From positions 248,001 to 312,000 of the forward strand of contig NZ_KB895412.1 in assembly GCF_000374845.1 (NCBI RefSeq): DNA of 64,000 nt, read 5' to 3'. The DNA is from Paenibacillus terrigena DSM 21567. GTDB lineage: Bacteria > Bacillota > Bacilli > Paenibacillales > Paenibacillaceae. Under the pieces are notes generated by a model that was not told where the DNA came from, did not search any database, and saw nothing but the letters and a program-made list of their open reading frames with translations. The translations under genes were made by a program, and so were the position numbers. How positions within the stretch are numbered: the first letter of the stretch is position 1; the number at the start of each line of letters is the position of its first letter. Below are positions 61,366 through 64,000 of this stretch, in pieces.

Positions 61366-62511
61366 TCATGCTTCATGCGTTCGTACTGGGGTTAGGATGT
61401 AGGTCGCCGTGGATGTCTCATCCTCTTCTAACGGCTCAATCCGAATGGGGCTCCACTTCCCTTGGAATTTCAGGGATACGTCCTTGCATGCCATCGTTCG
61501 GAGAATATCCCGCATATATTTACTGTTGAATGCAATACGAATGTCTTCCCCCAGTTTCCGCACAGCCTCCCATTGCTCGTTCACATCGCCGATTTGCTCC
61601 GTGCTAGAGAACAATGTCAGCCTTGTATCTAACGTCTCTAATCGGACGATATGACCATCCCCTGCTAGAATAGAGACGCGCTCAAGCGCTTGAAGCAAAT
61701 CTTCCGTATGTAAGATAAGGTGTGTGGTATGATCGGCAAAAGCGTCCGGATCAATGGACGGGTAGGTTCCCTCAATCAAAGCCGAGTAGAAGGCAAGATG
61801 ACGCGTACGAAATAACACTTGGCGATTGTCGATCTGAATGTCTACGGATGTCTCATCAACCGGAAGGATACGGGATAATTCCGTTAAGCTGCGCCCCGGT
61901 ATGATGATTGCGTGTGGCGGAGCGGCATTGATTCTCTCGATGTTCGTGAGGAGTGAAGCGAAGCGTACCCCGTCTGTGGCCAGCAGCCGAATCTGGTCTG
62001 CATGGTGATGATCCCACGCTAGGGACACGCCTGTGAGAACGGGCCTTTGTTCAGAAGGAGAGACGGCGAAGGCCACTTGCAGAATGATCTTTTGCAGCTG
62101 GATTGAAGATAATCGGAAAGTTTGATCGCTATGGATATCAGGCGCTTCTGGAAATTCATTGGCTTCCATCCCTGATAATCGGTATATCGCTCGTTCGGAG
62201 CGCACGGTAAGCAGGAGAGGACCTGTGAGTTCGAGCATGACAGCGCCTAGGGGCAGCTTGCGTACGATTTCGAACAAATACTTCGCAGGCACAACGATAC
62301 TGCCGACTTGCTCGATCTGAAGATTTCCCTCATGAAGCGGTAACTCAACTTGAATCGTAATCTTCGAGTCACTGACACGGAGGTGTAGACCCTGATGGTG
62401 TGCGGTCAGTAAAATCCCCGATAGGATAGGCATGGGCGGCGTCGGTGATACCGTCCTGATTACTTGTCCAAGGGCATGAAGCAAGTGATCGCGCGTCGTT
62501 CTAACCTTCAT
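61366..62511 (-). CDS. dnaN: Second DNA polymerase III beta subunit (sliding clamp paralogue)
   Basis: A 381-residue clamp with the three-domain beta layout: MKVRTTRDHLLHALGQVIRTVSPTPPMPILSGILLTAH, SIVVPAKYLFEIVRKLP, LLATDGVRFAS (the family's TDGxRLA turn), GRSLTELSRIL, FYSALIEGTYPSIDPDAF (family YPdY motif, here YPSI), and the C-terminal AFNSKYMRDIL with ATYILTPVR. The canonical C-terminal PVR/MPMR end is present. It is not in the dnaA-dnaN context and is cotranscribed with a ribbon-helix-helix gene, so this is an accessory clamp. ATG 62511 follows AAGAGGC. Confidence 0.92.
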   Translation of the reverse strand: MKVRTTRDHLLHALGQVIRTVSPTPPMPILSGILLTAHHQGLHLRVSDSKITIQVELPLHEGNLQIEQVGSIVVPAKYLFEIVRKLPLGAVMLELTGPLLLTVRSERAIYRLSGMEANEFPEAPDIHSDQTFRLSSIQLQKIILQVAFAVSPSEQRPVLTGVSLAWDHHHADQIRLLATDGVRFASLLTNIERINAAPPHAIIIPGRSLTELSRILPVDETSVDIQIDNRQVLFRTRHLAFYSALIEGTYPSIDPDAFADHTTHLILHTEDLLQALERVSILAGDGHIVRLETLDTRLTLFSSTEQIGDVNEQWEAVRKLGEDIRIAFNSKYMRDILRTMACKDVSLKFQGKWSPIRIEPLEEDETSTATYILTPVRTHEA

Positions 62512-62785
62512 GCGAAGCCTCTTCCTGTCTGGCTGGAGCGGCTGGATCATGAACCAAGATGATCTGCCGGATCAGCTCGGAACGGGAAATTTGCTTCGAC
62601 CGGCATGCGGCTTCGAGGTCGTCCCAGACCTGTTCGGGCAAGGTCAGCGATATTTTCTTCGTTAGACCAATCCCTTTACGCCCCGCACCTTCTCTCGCCC
62701 CGCCTTTCCCGAAAGTAATGTGCAATTGTCCTTCTTCACGAGGTACGCCTACTTTGACCTGCTGCCTTGGCAAAGAATCCACCAT
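62501..62785 (-). CDS. Ribbon-helix-helix (CopG-like) DNA-binding protein
   Basis: A 94-residue protein. A glycine-rich basic segment (GKGGAREGAGRKGIG, about residues 26-40) precedes a ribbon-helix-helix motif (KKISLTLPEQVWDDLEAACRSKQISRSELIRQIILVHD, about 42-80). The GGAREGAGRK pattern is often seen in phage and plasmid proteins. Its 3' end overlaps the clamp gene by 11 bp, so they are coupled. ATG 62785 is the most plausible start; the long frame to 62890 runs into an AT-rich region. Likely autoregulates the pair (inference). Confidence 0.75.
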   Translation of the reverse strand: MVDSLPRQQVKVGVPREEGQLHITFGKGGAREGAGRKGIGLTKKISLTLPEQVWDDLEAACRSKQISRSELIRQIILVHDPAAPARQEEASHEG

Positions 62786-63011
62786 CCTATCTACGTCTCT
62801 ATTATGAATAAGGTAACTTAATTCAAAAACAATTGTAAAACCAATATAGCACATAAAAATGGAAATGTCTGCAATGAAATGGAATTGCATGTGGAGATCA
62901 GGGAATTTAAGCCCGCATCTTAAGCTAATCTTTAGCCGCTAGCGGTTTACAGGCTTGGACGAGACTTGTAGAATTTGAAGAAGCATGTCGAATTTGTAAA
63001 GGGTTGAAAGC

Positions 63012-64000
63012 ATGAAAAGCAGCAAGGTCTACCTCAAAAAAAGGTTGCTATATTTCGTCATTGTCTCTTGTGTGGTTGTCGGCGCGCTGATTAGCGCTAG
63101 ACTCTATCTCTCATACTTCGCTACGAATAAATCGTCTGAAGTGGCGCTTGCCAAACAGTATCTTGCGTTTGCTGAAGATATTAAGAATGGAATCGACCGT
63201 ACGCATGTCGACGAGTACCGTAAGAGCCACAGGGAAGAGGCTCGCATGGAAATCAAAGCCTATCTCGAAGAATACCGCCAGCGTATTCATGCGAGGTATG
63301 TCTACATATTAACGCTGGATGAGAGTGATGTATCGAAGGTGCTGATCTCTTCCCATCCGCCAGATGCCGTTGACCTGCCCGTGGGTGCCCCTTGTACGGT
63401 GCCTCCAGCACAGGTTAACCAAGCGAAGCGAGGGAAGTCCTATTATACGGGCATTATGACAGTAGACACCGACGGCATGGAAGAATCGTACCTATCGGTT
63501 GGCGTTCCCTTACATGATCAAGATGGTTCGCTCCTTGGTGTGATTGGCATTGATATTGACGCTCGTGATTTAGAATATGCGAGTAACGAAGTGATGCGTG
63601 GAAATCCATTTATTTTCGGGATCGACGTCTTATTTGCGCTAACGTTACTCACGGCCATCTTTATGCTGAACAAATGGTACCGATTGCGTCTTCGCAGAAG
63701 TCTGCAAGAATCAGAACAGCTCTACATTTCGGAGCTTGGCAAAGTGATCGGCACAATTAAGTCCAGCAGGCATGATTTGTTGAACCACTTTCAGGTCATT
63801 AGCGGACTACTCCAGATGAATTATGTAGATCAGGCACAGTCTTACTTGCGAAATCTAAGCATTGATACGAAAGTACTGGATTGGACGGTACGGATTAAGA
63901 ATCCAATTCTAATGGTGTTGTTCCAGAGCAAATGGGAGCTTGCGAAATCGCGCGGCATTCATATGGAATTCGATGCGGATCAAGATGAATACCGCTTAGT
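63012..64000 (+). CDS. Sensor histidine kinase, Spo0B-type core (5' part, cut by window edge)
   Basis: Open from ATG 63012 to the window end, with 329 residues visible. TM1 lies at residues 12-34, an extracellular Cache-like sensor at about 36-195 (KSYYTGIMTVDTDGMEESYLSVGVPLHDQDGSLLGVIGIDID), TM2 at 199-219, then SSRHDLLNHFQVISGLLQMN, a Spo0B_a dimerisation motif with the phosphorylated histidine at about H254. The start of the ATPase domain is cut off. Resembles CitA/DcuS or NatK-type kinases. The cognate regulator probably lies beyond the window. A GGG-TTGAAAG stretch before the ATG gives a weak ribosome site. Confidence 0.88.
   Translation, partial: MKSSKVYLKKRLLYFVIVSCVVVGALISARLYLSYFATNKSSEVALAKQYLAFAEDIKNGIDRTHVDEYRKSHREEARMEIKAYLEEYRQRIHARYVYILTLDESDVSKVLISSHPPDAVDLPVGAPCTVPPAQVNQAKRGKSYYTGIMTVDTDGMEESYLSVGVPLHDQDGSLLGVIGIDIDARDLEYASNEVMRGNPFIFGIDVLFALTLLTAIFMLNKWYRLRLRRSLQESEQLYISELGKVIGTIKSSRHDLLNHFQVISGLLQMNYVDQAQSYLRNLSIDTKVLDWTVRIKNPILMVLFQSKWELAKSRGIHMEFDADQDEYRL

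Noticed and set aside
1-64000. CRISPR arrays, insertion sequences, prophage, tRNA or rRNA genes
   Set aside because: No regular direct-repeat arrays, transposase motifs, phage structural genes or tRNA cloverleaf sequences were found on reading both strands.

Overview
The window looks like a chromosomal segment of a Gram-positive spore-former of the Paenibacillus/Bacillales type. Evidence for this is the strong AGGAGG-like ribosome sites, frequent TTG and GTG starts, moderate GC, a lipoprotein-anchored FhuD-type receptor, EcsAB, GntR/MocR regulators and many WYL regulators. There is no rRNA, tRNA, CRISPR array, insertion sequence or prophage that I can see. Genes are dense, mostly intact and in short operons closed by clear Rho-independent terminators.

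Region by region. 1-2043: end of a FecCD-type iron-siderophore importer (two permeases, one ATPase). 2.2-13.4 kb: small stress, detoxification and regulator genes (quinone reductase/MarR, WYL-DinB-EVE, PhnA-like protein, MarR/NAD(P)H:quinone reductase, GIY-YIG protein, a frameshifted luciferase-like monooxygenase, VOC protein/WYL regulator, a kinase-fold phosphotransferase, DUF1772). 13.5-17.05 kb: an ECF42-type sigma factor with two YciI/DGPF proteins, an alpha/beta hydrolase and DUF1801. Three near-identical TGTCGA-N17-CGTC promoters tie these genes into one small regulon. 17.2-21.1 kb: lipase, EcsAB, phosphoglycerate mutase. 21.2-24.2 kb: a Fur-box-controlled ferric-hydroxamate importer without its own ATPase. 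24.4-30.9 kb: Na+/H+ antiporter, threonine synthase, adenine deaminase, aldo/keto reductase. 31.0-34.3 kb: GntR regulator, ABC exporter and secreted erythromycin-esterase-like protein in one operon.

34.3-36.5 kb holds a second-type histidyl-tRNA synthetase. It sits behind a perfect sigma-A promoter, a 16-codon leader peptide with tandem His codons and a set of mutually exclusive hairpins ending in a terminator. This is a ribosome-mediated attenuator, unusual in a group that normally uses T-boxes. 36.5-42.3 kb: chemotaxis receptor, GNAT/MocR pair, greA and rlmN. 42.4-49.8 kb: an unusual polysaccharide block made of a nucleotidyltransferase fused to a degenerate phosphomannomutase, a GH57 branching-enzyme domain fused to a GT4 glycosyltransferase, a DUF4912 protein and a GH15 enzyme.

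49.9-54.5 kb reads as a signalling-to-polysaccharide module. It has a response regulator with a BTAD domain, an active-looking diguanylate cyclase, a degenerate GGDEF membrane protein that keeps a c-di-GMP I-site (YdaK-like), a 51-residue membrane peptide and a GT2 synthase (YdaM-like). 54.7-64 kb: housekeeping-type small enzymes, a VanZ-RDD fusion, MazG and LOG proteins, a secreted FAD protein, a third WYL regulator with a GyrI-like binder, a second DNA sliding clamp behind a ribbon-helix-helix protein, and the start of a Spo0B-type sensor kinase cut by the window edge.

The best candidates for new biology are the histidine attenuator, the ECF42 promoter set, the GH57-GT4 polysaccharide block, and the second sliding clamp with its small DNA-binding partner.
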